Of a DNA stretch of 64,000 nucleotides, positions 1 through 6,995 are shown piece after piece. Position 1 is the stretch's first letter, and each line of letters opens with the position of its first letter. Below the pieces are notes generated by a model. It did no database searches, had not been told where the DNA came from, and saw nothing but the letters and a program-made list of their open reading frames with translations. Made by a program: the position numbers and the translations under genes. Source of the stretch: a virus; IMG/VR virus record IMGVR_UViG_3300032296_004087, positions 53,136-117,135 of that record; one strand, written 5' to 3'.

Positions 1-1
1 G

Positions 2-403
2 CAGGTCTCACCGTCTCAGAGAACTCGAAGGTTGTGTTTCGATGCGCTTGATGTATATGATTCTTCAAAGGTTTCAAAGACATTAGAGTGGTTTAGGGAG
101 AACATTGGTTTAATTACTGACTATGTCTTCTCTCGAGGATTATCGGATGACTCCCATCAATTCGCGGAGTATTTGTATTACAAGAATTTCTTGGATGAAG
201 ATAACTCGATGGATAAGGTTTTTAAGATATCTGAATTGGCGGATTTATGTCAACAGAATTCACATAGGGTCGAGTTTGGTCATAGGTATGGGAGAACATC
301 GATTCAGCTTCCGTTTGGTCATGTGCAGATGCATCAAGACACATTGCAATTCCACCATAGTTATTCCAAAATATTGGGGTTGTTTGTTGTTAATAATATT
401 TAA
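2..403 (+). CDS. Partial protein of unknown function, 5' end outside window
   Basis: The reading frame is open from the window edge, so the true start lies upstream; the first in-frame alternative start is a TTG at 32. The C-terminal third is rich in His, Gln and aromatic residues (GHVQMHQDTLQFHH near the end), which loosely recalls nuclease active-site regions but fits no family I can name. It ends 17 nt before a DNA methyltransferase on the same strand. That position would suit a restriction partner, but this is inference from context only. Confidence 0.65.
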   Translation, partial: QVSPSQRTRRLCFDALDVYDSSKVSKTLEWFRENIGLITDYVFSRGLSDDSHQFAEYLYYKNFLDEDNSMDKVFKISELADLCQQNSHRVEFGHRYGRTSIQLPFGHVQMHQDTLQFHHSYSKILGLFVVNNI

Positions 404-420
404 TTTACTATATTTTTATT

Positions 421-1143
421 ATGATTGATTTACGCTTAGGAGACTGTTTAGATGAGATGAAGAAGATAGAGTCTGATTCCATTTCATGTATTGTCACATC
501 GCCACCTTATAACAAAAAAGGTTTATCGGGAAAGTCCAAACCTGGCAATCAGGTGTGGAAGAAATATAACATCGACTATAATTCCTATGGTGATGATTTG
601 ACTGAAGAAGAATATTCACAATGGATGGTGGATGTTCTCAATGAAATGAAAAGAATTATCAAACCTGATGGTTCTATATTTTTCAATCACAAACCCCGTA
701 GACACAATAATAAAGTACATCTCCCAACAGACTTTATCTCAAAGAGTGACCTACAAATATATCAACTAATCATATGGAATAGATTATCTTCTCCTAACAT
801 TAGGAAAGACCTATTACTTCCATGTACTGAACATATCTATTGGCTCACCAAAGGAAAACCTAAAGTATTCAAAGATAATATAGATTCTAAGTTTCATTCA
901 GAGGTATGGACAATTAACCCTGATAAAAATCCTCATCATCCAGCACCATTCCCCCAAATACTTGTGGAGAATTGTATGTTACTAACAACACAAGAAGGTG
1001 ATACCTGTTTGGACCCATACTTAGGTTCAGGTACATCAGCAATTATAGCTCAATATCATAATAGAAACTTTATAGGTATAGAGATAGATGAGAAGTATAT
1101 GAATCTAACTAAAGAGAACCTTAAGAAGTCTACACAAGAGTAA
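421..1143 (+). CDS. DNA methyltransferase, beta-class (N4-cytosine or N6-adenine)
   Basis: A 240-residue SAM-dependent DNA methyltransferase. The catalytic motif TSPPYN lies at residues 26-31. The SAM-binding motif DPYLGSGTS lies near residues 198-206, followed by IGIEID. Catalytic motif before SAM motif is the beta arrangement; SPPY rather than DPPY is most common in N4-cytosine enzymes, though not exclusive to them. The start ATG lies 17 nt after the upstream stop, so the two genes may be co-transcribed. It could belong to a restriction-modification pair or be an orphan phage enzyme protecting its own DNA. The family call is firm; the modified base is uncertain. Confidence 0.93.
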   Translation: MIDLRLGDCLDEMKKIESDSISCIVTSPPYNKKGLSGKSKPGNQVWKKYNIDYNSYGDDLTEEEYSQWMVDVLNEMKRIIKPDGSIFFNHKPRRHNNKVHLPTDFISKSDLQIYQLIIWNRLSSPNIRKDLLLPCTEHIYWLTKGKPKVFKDNIDSKFHSEVWTINPDKNPHHPAPFPQILVENCMLLTTQEGDTCLDPYLGSGTSAIIAQYHNRNFIGIEIDEKYMNLTKENLKKSTQE

Positions 1144-1232
1144 ATGTGTAAATCAGTTCACGCAGTTCGGGGGTGAGGTTAAAACCCTAAAGGGTTTCAC
1201 CCCCTCACTTTGTTCTCTGATTCACACATTCC
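1144..1232 (+). terminator. Large inverted repeat, terminator-like
   Basis: Directly after the methyltransferase stop, nested complementary segments can be paired: TGTGTAAATCAG with CTGATTCACACA, GGGGGTGA with TCACCCCC, and AAACCC with GGGTTT. Together they form one long imperfect stem-loop. A C-run and T-run follow. Confidence 0.6.
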
Positions 1233-1851
1233 CCCCCCTTTAACAAGCCCCCCTTTTTAAGGTGACACAATAGTAGGTGGTAGATTATACCTAACCTTTA
1301 TGATGACAAAGACAAGGGGACTTCGTCCCAAATTCATACATCATAACCCATAGGTATTTTCTATTCTTATAAAGGTAATCCCACTTTTACCCACAGGGTT
1401 TTATTAGGGGATTTTAATGAGATACTATTTGAGGTCACCTGTTAATGTGTCAGTTAAATGGGGGGGATTTATGGTCGATTATAGGGATAAACTATCACCC
1501 TTGAGGTCCTCGTTGAAGGAGATTTCATCTCTCGGGCGGTCTGATACTATAACATCCTTTTTTTGCTGGAGTTTCTAATACCTTAAAAATTACCTCTGAC
1601 GCTATCTACAGGGGGGATTTTTTATGGCTGGTGATACGACCAGCAAGAATATGTGGTAGAAAGTGGGGACTAGTGGAGAGGGGGGAACATAGGTAAAACC
1701 TATCAAAGGGATTGCCCTTTCCTTAACGCTCAACCAAATTCCTGACAAATTGTCAAAAATGGGACATGGGAGTAACCCCCACTTTCCCCCCCTTTATATC
1801 ACCACACGGAAATTAGATTTACAAATCACCATTATTTTATATGTTCCGAGT
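1233..1851 (+). other. Non-coding, hairpin and homopolymer-rich stretch
   Basis: No convincing gene is visible here. The stretch holds runs of six to eight C or G, unusual in this AT-rich window, and several short perfect hairpins: GGGACTTCGTCCC near 1318, GCTGGT/ACCAGC near 1627-1644, ATAGGT/ACCTAT near 1690-1704 and GGGATTGCCC near 1709. It may carry structured RNA or a chain of terminators. I cannot assign it. Confidence 0.45.
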
Positions 1852-2127
1852 ATGGATTTTATCACCCCACATATAGAACACTTAGGGGATAACCGTATTA
1901 GGATTGACCTTTACTCTAAAGAGGGGGGGACATTTTTGGGGATGTTATATTATGAGAGGGCAAAGAACGGGTTTCTAAGGAAACCGATAGGATTAAAGAA
2001 GATGGCTTGCGTGGATGCAAAGATAGAGACCCTCTTTAATTTGTTCCCCCAAGTAGAACCGAAAGATGTATTGGACTACTGTCAGTCACTTCTTATGGGG
2101 GGGGACAAAGATACAACAAATATCTGA
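1852..2127 (+). CDS. Hypothetical protein, 91 residues
   Basis: I chose the internal ATG at 1852 because the in-frame extension upstream to 1750 reads through C-rich non-coding-like DNA with atypical composition. The protein begins MDFITPHIEHLGDNRIRIDLYSKEG and is basic in its middle. No recognised domain. The end is a G-rich stretch (LLMGGDKD), showing that the G-run bias here also enters coding sequence. Confidence 0.6.
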   Translation: MDFITPHIEHLGDNRIRIDLYSKEGGTFLGMLYYERAKNGFLRKPIGLKKMACVDAKIETLFNLFPQVEPKDVLDYCQSLLMGGDKDTTNI

Positions 2128-2281
2128 TTCCACCAAAGAAATATTTATCAACAATTTTTGGTCATCTCAAAAATACTCTGTACCTTTAGGGTGGTTGTGG
2201 GTGGGAACCACATAAGAAAAAAACAATCCCCCCCCTTTCAACGAGACATAAAATATATTTGTCCAATTAAAATATCCGCAG

Positions 2282-2289
2282 TATATTTG
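2282..2289 (+). promoter_or_regulatory. Host-like -7 box TATATTTG
   Basis: Matches the Bacteroidota TAnnTTTG -7 consensus, 7 nt before the ATG at 2297. Confidence 0.7.
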
Positions 2290-2296
2290 TATCATT

Positions 2297-2497
2297 ATGG
2301 AAAACAATATAACAATCACCCTTACCAAGGAGGAGTATGATACCCTCCAAACTATCTTATTCTATTGGGTCGACCAAGTGGAATATGATGTGGAACAAGC
2401 AATGAAAGACAATGACCCCAACGGTGAACTCGAGGAGCTAACCGACAACCTCCTTGTCTCTATGAGTATCAACAAGAAGTTACAACCAAGTGAATAG
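2297..2497 (+). CDS. Small acidic hypothetical protein, 66 residues
   Basis: Begins MENNITITLTKEEYDTLQTILFYW. It is strongly acidic, with a predicted helical character and no transmembrane segment or known motif. The start is supported by the TATATTTG box at 2282-2289, only 7 nt upstream, which would give a nearly leaderless mRNA. Composition is like other small early-type phage proteins; function unknown. Confidence 0.8.
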   Translation: MENNITITLTKEEYDTLQTILFYWVDQVEYDVEQAMKDNDPNGELEELTDNLLVSMSINKKLQPSE

Positions 2498-2598
2498 TCT
2501 ATTACTAATCTACTCCACTATGTTCCTTGTCGGAATGGGGGGAATAATTTTATTACTTATTTTTCCCCCCCATGTTTGGTAGAGTCAAATTAATGTTG

Positions 2599-2606
2599 TA
2601 TATTTG
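2599..2606 (+). promoter_or_regulatory. Host-like -7 box TATATTTG, 4 nt before ATG
   Basis: TATATTTG followed by four bases and the ATG at 2611; implies a leaderless transcript. Confidence 0.7.
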
Positions 2607-2610
2607 AACT

Positions 2611-2703
2611 ATGGTTGACACAGTAATCATTCTCCTTCTTGTTATTGCAGTTCTTGCAATGGTCATCGGGTATTTCATATCCCAAAACATCGAAGACCTA
2701 TGA
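2611..2703 (+). CDS. Tiny single-pass membrane peptide, 30 residues
   Basis: MVDTVIILLLVIAVLAMVIGYF is almost entirely hydrophobic, followed by a short polar tail SQNIEDL. The start is placed by the TATATTTG box 4 nt upstream. The stop overlaps the ATG of the next micro-gene (ATGA), indicating translational coupling of two membrane peptides. It could be a holin-like or membrane-modulating peptide, but size and hydrophobicity are the only evidence. Confidence 0.7.
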   Translation: MVDTVIILLLVIAVLAMVIGYFISQNIEDL

Positions 2704-2780
2704 ATCCAATCTGGCTCATCCCCATTATCGTATTGGTAATCCTCGGAGCACTTGTCATATACGAAAGAGGTCGCGACTGA
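2700..2780 (+). CDS. Tiny single-pass membrane peptide, 26 residues
   Basis: Overlaps the previous micro-gene by 4 nt. It encodes MNPIWLIPIIVLVILGALVIY followed by a charged tail ERGRD, so a single membrane helix with a positive C-terminus is expected. The tandem arrangement suggests the two peptides act together in the membrane. Function unknown. Confidence 0.68.
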   Translation: MNPIWLIPIIVLVILGALVIYERGRD

Positions 2781-3026
2781 ACGGGGGGGAGGACACAGTA
2801 GCACCCTGTGTTAACCTCCCCTCCATATAGGGTCCCCCTATACCCCCTTAGAGGGGGGGGGTCCCCCGTATCCCCCCCTACTACCCCCTATTTTTGGTCA
2901 CAGGGGGGGACAATACCGTCTGTGTAGCAAAAAAATTTTTGGTAAAAAAATTGATATTTTCCATAACTCGACCCTTGTTTTTAAATGGGGGTCAAAATTA
3001 AAAAAAGAATTTTTGGAAAATTTTCC
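2781..3026 (+). other. G/C-run intergenic region
   Basis: Contains alternating C and G runs of five to nine bases near 2825-2910 that can pair with each other in several registers, then A/T-rich DNA leading to the TATTTAT box. No gene seen. Confidence 0.5.
2969..2995 (+). repeat. Intergenic direct repeat, copy 1, with GACCC/GGGTC hairpin
   Basis: The 27-nt element starts CGACCCTTGTTTT and ends GGGGTCAA. It recurs almost unchanged at 3609-3635. Each copy can fold as a GACCC/GGGTC stem and lies upstream of a TATTTAT promoter. Confidence 0.75.
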
Positions 3027-3033
3027 TATTTAT
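3027..3033 (+). promoter_or_regulatory. Phage late-type promoter box TATTTAT
   Basis: TATTTAT ends 4 nt before the ATG at 3038, the spacing repeated before many genes in the window. Confidence 0.65.
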
Positions 3034-3037
3034 TGAT

Positions 3038-3604
3038 ATGATAACTGAAAAGCAAAAAGAAATGTTGTTCAAGTTGTGGAGCAATCTTGGAGTGAGTTTG
3101 CAGTCACCCAAGTATCTTGATATTTCTTTTCCTAATCCTCAAGAGTTCAAATATTTGGTTGCACTATTTTATGGGTTAAAAAGAGATAATCCAACCAATA
3201 CTTTGATTGCTTTGGAACAAGATATCAAACAAAAAAGTAATGAGTTTTTATCCTTACCCGAAAACTCTCCATGTGGGGGGAAACTAAGGATGGTGAAAAA
3301 TAACGCTTTAGCCACTACATCGTATGGGGGAGTTACACAAAGAAATCAATTTGTTTCACTTCAAGGAACATTCGCATTTGAAATTCCTGAAGATTTTGTA
3401 TGTGAGGACTTGGAGGATTATTCTGATATCGATGAGATATACCAAGTTGAGCAATGCTTCACCGAGGAATGTGTTCGTGATAGTATAAATAAGTTGAAAG
3501 TATTTTTGAAGGATAGATACGCACTCATCCTTAACGACATTCGAGCTTATTCAGAGGACAATTTTATTGGTGACATTCAAATTGAAACAACAGTTGATTT
3601 CTAA
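3038..3604 (+). CDS. Hypothetical late protein, 188 residues
   Basis: Starts MITEKQKEMLFKLWSNLG, an amphipathic N-terminus similar in style to the tagged late proteins described elsewhere, but without a clear [LI]-x-E site. The rest is mixed alpha/beta with an acidic stretch DLEDYSDIDEIY near residues 129-140. No family recognised. The start is supported by TATTTAT 4 nt upstream. It is flanked on both sides by copies of the 27-nt GACCC/GGGTC element, so it is a separate transcription unit from the repeat-protein cassette that follows. Confidence 0.82.
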   Translation: MITEKQKEMLFKLWSNLGVSLQSPKYLDISFPNPQEFKYLVALFYGLKRDNPTNTLIALEQDIKQKSNEFLSLPENSPCGGKLRMVKNNALATTSYGGVTQRNQFVSLQGTFAFEIPEDFVCEDLEDYSDIDEIYQVEQCFTEECVRDSINKLKVFLKDRYALILNDIRAYSEDNFIGDIQIETTVDF

Positions 3605-3608
3605 AACA

Positions 3609-3635
3609 CGACCCTTGTTTTAAAAGGGGGGTCAA
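3609..3635 (+). repeat. Intergenic direct repeat, copy 2
   Basis: Near-identical to 2969-2995, again followed by A/T-rich DNA and a TATTTAT box. Probably terminates the upstream gene. Confidence 0.75.
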
Positions 3636-3678
3636 TTTCGATTCCGGAATTTTGGGAAAAAATTCATAAATTTGGGTC

Positions 3679-3685
3679 TATTTAT
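3679..3685 (+). promoter_or_regulatory. Phage late-type promoter box TATTTAT
   Basis: Ends 5 nt before the ATG at 3691, first gene of the repeat-protein cassette. Confidence 0.65.
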
Positions 3686-3690
3686 ATCTT

Positions 3691-4482
3691 ATGAAGATTG
3701 TCATCTCAGAGGGCCAGTACGAAAGGTTGATTGAAACCGAAGAGGAGGAGAAAGTTCTTCGTATACCATCTTTGAAAATTTTCGATGATGATTGGTTTGT
3801 TTTACAAAAGTTTTTGGAGTTAAAGGGTAATCCACCTTATTCTATTGGGGGAGATTTGGACTTATCAGAATTACCAATTCAATCATTGGGAAACCTTCAA
3901 TCAGTTGGTGGGTTTTTGGATTTGAATGAAACACCAATTAAATCCCTTGGAAATCTTCAAACAGTTGGTGGAGATTTGGACTTGGAAGGAACACCAATTC
4001 AATCATTGGGAAACCTTGTATCAGTTGGTGGGACTTTGGATTTAAAAGGAACACCAATCAAATCTTTGGGAAACCTTAAATCCGTTGGCGGGGATTTATC
4101 TTTGGTAGGAAGAGCAATTGAATCTTTGGGAAACCTTGTATCAGTTGGTGGGGATTTATATTTGCAAGAAACACAAATCGAATCTTTAGAGAACCTACAA
4201 TCAGTTGGGGGAAAGTTGGATTTGAATTGGTCAAAAATCCGTTCTTTGGGAAACCTTCAATCTGTTGGTGGGGGTTTGGATTTGGAAAAAACACCAATTC
4301 AATCTCTTGGAAACCTAACATCCGTTGGTGGGTATTTGGATTTGAGATATTCACGAATTAAATCCTTGGGAAACCTTCAATCAGTTGGTGAGTTTTTGGA
4401 TTTGAGAAAAACACCACTATCTAAGATGTACACTAGAGAACAAATCCGAGAAACGGTAAATGTTGCGTATATCTATTTATAA
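3691..4482 (+). CDS. LRR-like repeat protein with nine 20-residue repeats
   Basis: 263 residues. The N-terminal tag MKIVISEGQYERLIETEEE carries an L-I-E site like a capsid-targeting tag. A conserved linker KVLRIPSLKIFDDDWFVLQKF follows, then nine complete copies of a 20-residue unit (GGxLxLxxTPIxSLGNLxSV) and a half repeat ending near TPLS. The C-terminal cap is YTREQIRETVNV. Repeat DNA is exactly 60 bp per unit. The unit resembles leucine-rich solenoid repeats, so a curved beta-solenoid binding surface is expected. The end of the gene encodes I-Y-L with codons that form the next TATTTAT promoter. Ligand unknown. Confidence 0.9.
   Translation: MKIVISEGQYERLIETEEEEKVLRIPSLKIFDDDWFVLQKFLELKGNPPYSIGGDLDLSELPIQSLGNLQSVGGFLDLNETPIKSLGNLQTVGGDLDLEGTPIQSLGNLVSVGGTLDLKGTPIKSLGNLKSVGGDLSLVGRAIESLGNLVSVGGDLYLQETQIESLENLQSVGGKLDLNWSKIRSLGNLQSVGGGLDLEKTPIQSLGNLTSVGGYLDLRYSRIKSLGNLQSVGEFLDLRKTPLSKMYTREQIRETVNVAYIYL
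4474..4480 (+). promoter_or_regulatory. TATTTAT promoter box inside the upstream gene's last codons
   Basis: The bases encode the C-terminal I-Y-L and run into the stop; the next ATG (4486) is 5 nt away. Confidence 0.6.
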
Positions 4483-4485
4483 GTT

Positions 4486-4917
4486 ATGAAGATTGTCATC
4501 TCAGAGAGCCAATATAACAAGTTGATTGAATCCGAAGAGGAGCAGAAAGTTCTTCGTATACCATCTTTGAAAATTTTCGATGATAATTGGTTTGTTTTAC
4601 AAAAGTTTTTGGAGTTAAAAGGTAATCCAACTTATTCAGTTGGTGGGGATTTGGATTTGCAAGGAACTCCAATCAAATCTCTTGGAAACCTTCAATTTGT
4701 TGGTGGGTATTTGTCTTTGCAAGACACATCAATTGAATCTCTCGGAAACCTAAAATCAGTTGGTGGGTATTTGAATTTGGCATATACATCAATCGAATCT
4801 CTTGGGAACCTTCAATATGTTGGTGGGGATTTGAGTTTGCATGGTACACCCTTATCGATTTACACTAGAGAACAAATCCGAGAAATGATAAATGTCGAAG
4901 GTAGAATTTATAAATAA
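4486..4917 (+). CDS. LRR-like repeat protein with three 20-residue repeats
   Basis: 143 residues, paralogue of its neighbours. The tag MKIVISESQYNKLIESEEE is followed by the same linker, three full GGxLxLxxTxIxSLGNLxxV units, a half repeat and the cap YTREQIREMINV. It starts 3 nt after the previous stop. Linker and cap are nearly identical to the 263-residue copy, so size differences are confined to the repeat block. Probably virion-associated by tag and promoter; function inferred only as ligand binding. Confidence 0.9.
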   Translation: MKIVISESQYNKLIESEEEQKVLRIPSLKIFDDNWFVLQKFLELKGNPTYSVGGDLDLQGTPIKSLGNLQFVGGYLSLQDTSIESLGNLKSVGGYLNLAYTSIESLGNLQYVGGDLSLHGTPLSIYTREQIREMINVEGRIYK

Positions 4918-4920
4918 ACC

Positions 4921-5475
4921 ATGAAGATTGTTATCTCAGAGAGCCAATACCAAAGGTTGATTGAATCCGAAGAAGAACAGAAAGTTCTTCGTATACCATC
5001 TTTGAAAATTTTCGATGATGATTGGTATGCTTTACAAAAGTTTTTGGAGTTGAAAGGTAATCCAACTTATTCAGTTGGTGGGGATTTGGATTTGCGTGAT
5101 TTACCAATTAAATCCTTGGGAAATCTTAAATCCGTTGGTGGAGATTTATATTTGGAAAGAACACCAATTAAATCATTGGGAAACCTTCAATCCATTAATG
5201 GAGATTTGTATTTGGGAGGAACAATAATAAAATCTCTTGGAAACTTAACATATGTCGGTGGGTTTTTGGATTTGAGAAGAACACCAATTGAATCCTTGGG
5301 AAACCTTCAATCCGTTGGTGGAGATTTGGATTTGTTTGGGGCTCAAATTAAATCATTGGGAAACCTTCAATCCGTTGGCGGGTATTTGGATTTTAGAAGT
5401 ACACCCTTATCTGATATGTACACTAAAGAACAAATCCTACAAATGGTAAATGTTGGTGATGATATCTATTATTAA
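4921..5475 (+). CDS. LRR-like repeat protein with five 20-residue repeats
   Basis: 184 residues with tag MKIVISESQYQRLIESEEE, shared linker, five full 20-residue units plus half repeat, and cap YTKEQILQMVNV. It is exactly 41 residues (two repeats plus one) longer than the preceding paralogue. The upstream stop region carries TTTATAAATA rather than a clean TATTTAT, so it may be read from the upstream promoter. Confidence 0.9.
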   Translation: MKIVISESQYQRLIESEEEQKVLRIPSLKIFDDDWYALQKFLELKGNPTYSVGGDLDLRDLPIKSLGNLKSVGGDLYLERTPIKSLGNLQSINGDLYLGGTIIKSLGNLTYVGGFLDLRRTPIESLGNLQSVGGDLDLFGAQIKSLGNLQSVGGYLDFRSTPLSDMYTKEQILQMVNVGDDIYY

Positions 5476-5478
5476 ATC

Positions 5479-6153
5479 ATGAAGATTGTTATCTCAGAGA
5501 GCCAATTTAACAGGTTGATTGAAACCGAAGAAGAGCAGAAAGTTCTTCGTATACCATCTTTGAAAATTTTCGATGATGATTGGGATGTTTTGCAAAAGTT
5601 TTTGGAGTTGAAAGGTAATCCACCTTATTCCTTGGGTGGGGATTTGTTTTTGATGGGAACACCGGTTAAATCCTTGGGAAACCTTGTATCCGTTGATGGG
5701 TATTTATACTTGGAAGAAACACCAATTAAATCATTGGGGAACCTTCAATCTGTTGGTGGGTATTTGGATTTGAGAGGAACTCCAATCAAATCCTTGGGAA
5801 ACTTAATATCAGTTGGTGGGGATTTGGTTATGGATGATACGCCAATTAAATCCTTGGGAAACCTTCAATTCGTTGGTAACAGGTTGTATATGCCAGGAAC
5901 AAAAATAGATTCTTTGGGAAACCTTAAATCTGTTGGTGGGGATTTGTCCTTACAAGGAAGTGAAATACAATCTTTAGGAAACTTAACAACAGTTGGTGGT
6001 GAGTTAAATTTAATCTCAACAAAAATCAATTCTCTTGGTAAATTAAATTTTGTTGGTAAAAATTTATATTTACAACGAACACCTTTATCTAATGAGTACA
6101 CTGAAGAACAAATCCGTAAAATGGTGGATGTTAAGGGTGAAATCTATTTATAA
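5479..6153 (+). CDS. LRR-like repeat protein with seven 20-residue repeats
   Basis: 224 residues: tag MKIVISESQFNRLIETEEE, shared linker, seven full units plus half repeat and the cap YTEEQIRKMVDV. Later repeats are more diverged (GNRLYMPGTKIDSLGNLKSV, GGELNLISTKINSLGKLNFV) than those of the other paralogues, suggesting an older copy. It is 40 residues longer than the five-repeat copy. Its last codons encode I-Y-L and form the promoter of the next gene. Confidence 0.9.
   Translation: MKIVISESQFNRLIETEEEQKVLRIPSLKIFDDDWDVLQKFLELKGNPPYSLGGDLFLMGTPVKSLGNLVSVDGYLYLEETPIKSLGNLQSVGGYLDLRGTPIKSLGNLISVGGDLVMDDTPIKSLGNLQFVGNRLYMPGTKIDSLGNLKSVGGDLSLQGSEIQSLGNLTTVGGELNLISTKINSLGKLNFVGKNLYLQRTPLSNEYTEEQIRKMVDVKGEIYL
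6145..6151 (+). promoter_or_regulatory. TATTTAT promoter box inside the upstream gene's last codons
   Basis: Overlaps the I-Y-L codons of the seven-repeat gene; ends 5 nt before the ATG at 6157. Confidence 0.6.
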
Positions 6154-6156
6154 GTT

Positions 6157-6432
6157 ATGAAAATAGTAATAACTAAACCACAACTTTCCATTTTTTTGAG
6201 AAGAAGATTTTCTGCAGAGGACCTTTTATGGATTGTTAATGATGTTAAGGAAATGATTGACGAGGGTTATGGTGTGGAATCTGCGGTGTATGATGGAATT
6301 AGGGAATTTATTAAAAGTAAAAATTTTATTGACATAGATGAATTCGGTGATGAACAATCCTATTGGAATTCTTATTTGAAGTATGAGATTGCACTTGTTT
6401 CTTATGTGAAATCTGAGTTGGGTTTGGATTAA
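6157..6432 (+). CDS. Small tagged protein of the FLRRR type, 91 residues
   Basis: Begins MKIVITKPQLSIFLRRRFSAEDL, keeping the MKIVI start of the repeat proteins but then diverging. It shares an FLRRR motif and overall size with the 105-residue protein at 8902. Mostly helical, acidic C-terminus, no known domain. It sits inside the repeat-protein cassette and is followed by a relic of a repeat-protein tail, so it seems to have replaced the body of a former paralogue. Confidence 0.82.
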   Translation: MKIVITKPQLSIFLRRRFSAEDLLWIVNDVKEMIDEGYGVESAVYDGIREFIKSKNFIDIDEFGDEQSYWNSYLKYEIALVSYVKSELGLD

Positions 6433-6435
6433 AAA

Positions 6436-6492
6436 ACATCTGCTAAGAATTACACTAAAGAGGACATGTTGGAAGTGATATCTATTTATAAG
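6436..6492 (+). pseudogene. Relic of an LRR-like gene 3' end
   Basis: Between the FLRRR gene and the last repeat gene, the DNA still translates as TSAKNYTKEDMLEVISIYK. This matches the C-terminal cap of the repeat proteins (LSxxYTxEQIxxxVxxxxIYL) without any repeats or start. It is followed by the same TATTTATAAGTTATGAAG junction, so it is a decayed end of a lost paralogue. Confidence 0.7.
6483..6489 (+). promoter_or_regulatory. Phage late-type promoter box TATTTAT
   Basis: Preserved within the relic tail, 5 nt before the ATG at 6495. Confidence 0.6.
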
Positions 6493-6494
6493 TT

Positions 6495-6929
6495 ATGAAG
6501 ATTGTTATCTCAGAAAGCCAATACCAAAGGTTGATTGAAGTCGAACAAGAGCAAAAAGTTCTTCATATTCCTTCATTGAAAGTTTTTGGTTTGGATAGAT
6601 TGGAAGCTTGGAACAACCTGCAAGAATTTCTGGAAAGAAAAGGTAATCCACCTTATTCTATTGGTGGTAATTTGGTCTTAGCAGAATTACCAATTGAATC
6701 TCTTGGAAACCTAAAATCAGTTGGTCAGGCTTTGGTTTTGTCAAATTCACTAATCAAATCTTTGGGTAATCTCGAATCCGTTGGTGATGATTTGTATTTA
6801 AACAGAACACCAATTCAATCTCTCGGAAATTTGAAATTCGTTGGTGGAGATTTGTATTTGAGAGGAACACCAATTTCCCAAAGTCCAATTACGGGTGTTA
6901 AAGTTGGGGGAGGAATTATGAGAGGGTAA
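6495..6929 (+). CDS. LRR-like repeat protein with three repeats, diverged C-terminus
   Basis: 144 residues. The tag MKIVISESQYQRLIEVEQE and a variant linker (SLKVFGLDRLEAWNNLQEF) precede three full 20-residue units and a half repeat ending RGTPIS. The usual YTxEQI cap is replaced by a short unrelated tail QSPITGVKVGGGIMRG. This suggests a recombination or deletion at the 3' end. It closes the cassette; the downstream intergenic DNA contains a C-run and no promoter box of either clear type. Confidence 0.88.
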   Translation: MKIVISESQYQRLIEVEQEQKVLHIPSLKVFGLDRLEAWNNLQEFLERKGNPPYSIGGNLVLAELPIESLGNLKSVGQALVLSNSLIKSLGNLESVGDDLYLNRTPIQSLGNLKFVGGDLYLRGTPISQSPITGVKVGGGIMRG

Positions 6930-6995
6930 ATTGATTACTCCCCCCTTTAGACTATCTCCCAACGAAAAAACAATTTATGGAAACTATTTAAGATT

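Noticed and set aside
1852-2127. Longer form of this protein starting at 1750
   Set aside because: The extra 34 residues come from C-rich non-coding-like DNA and no promoter fits.
2158-2340. 60-residue plus-strand ORF
   Set aside because: It runs through the C-run and the TATATTTG promoter of the 2297 gene and has non-protein-like composition.
3840-6900. Regular 60-bp repeats could be a CRISPR-like array
   Set aside because: The whole unit is translated without stops, repeats are contiguous with no spacers, and the period is a protein repeat of 20 residues.
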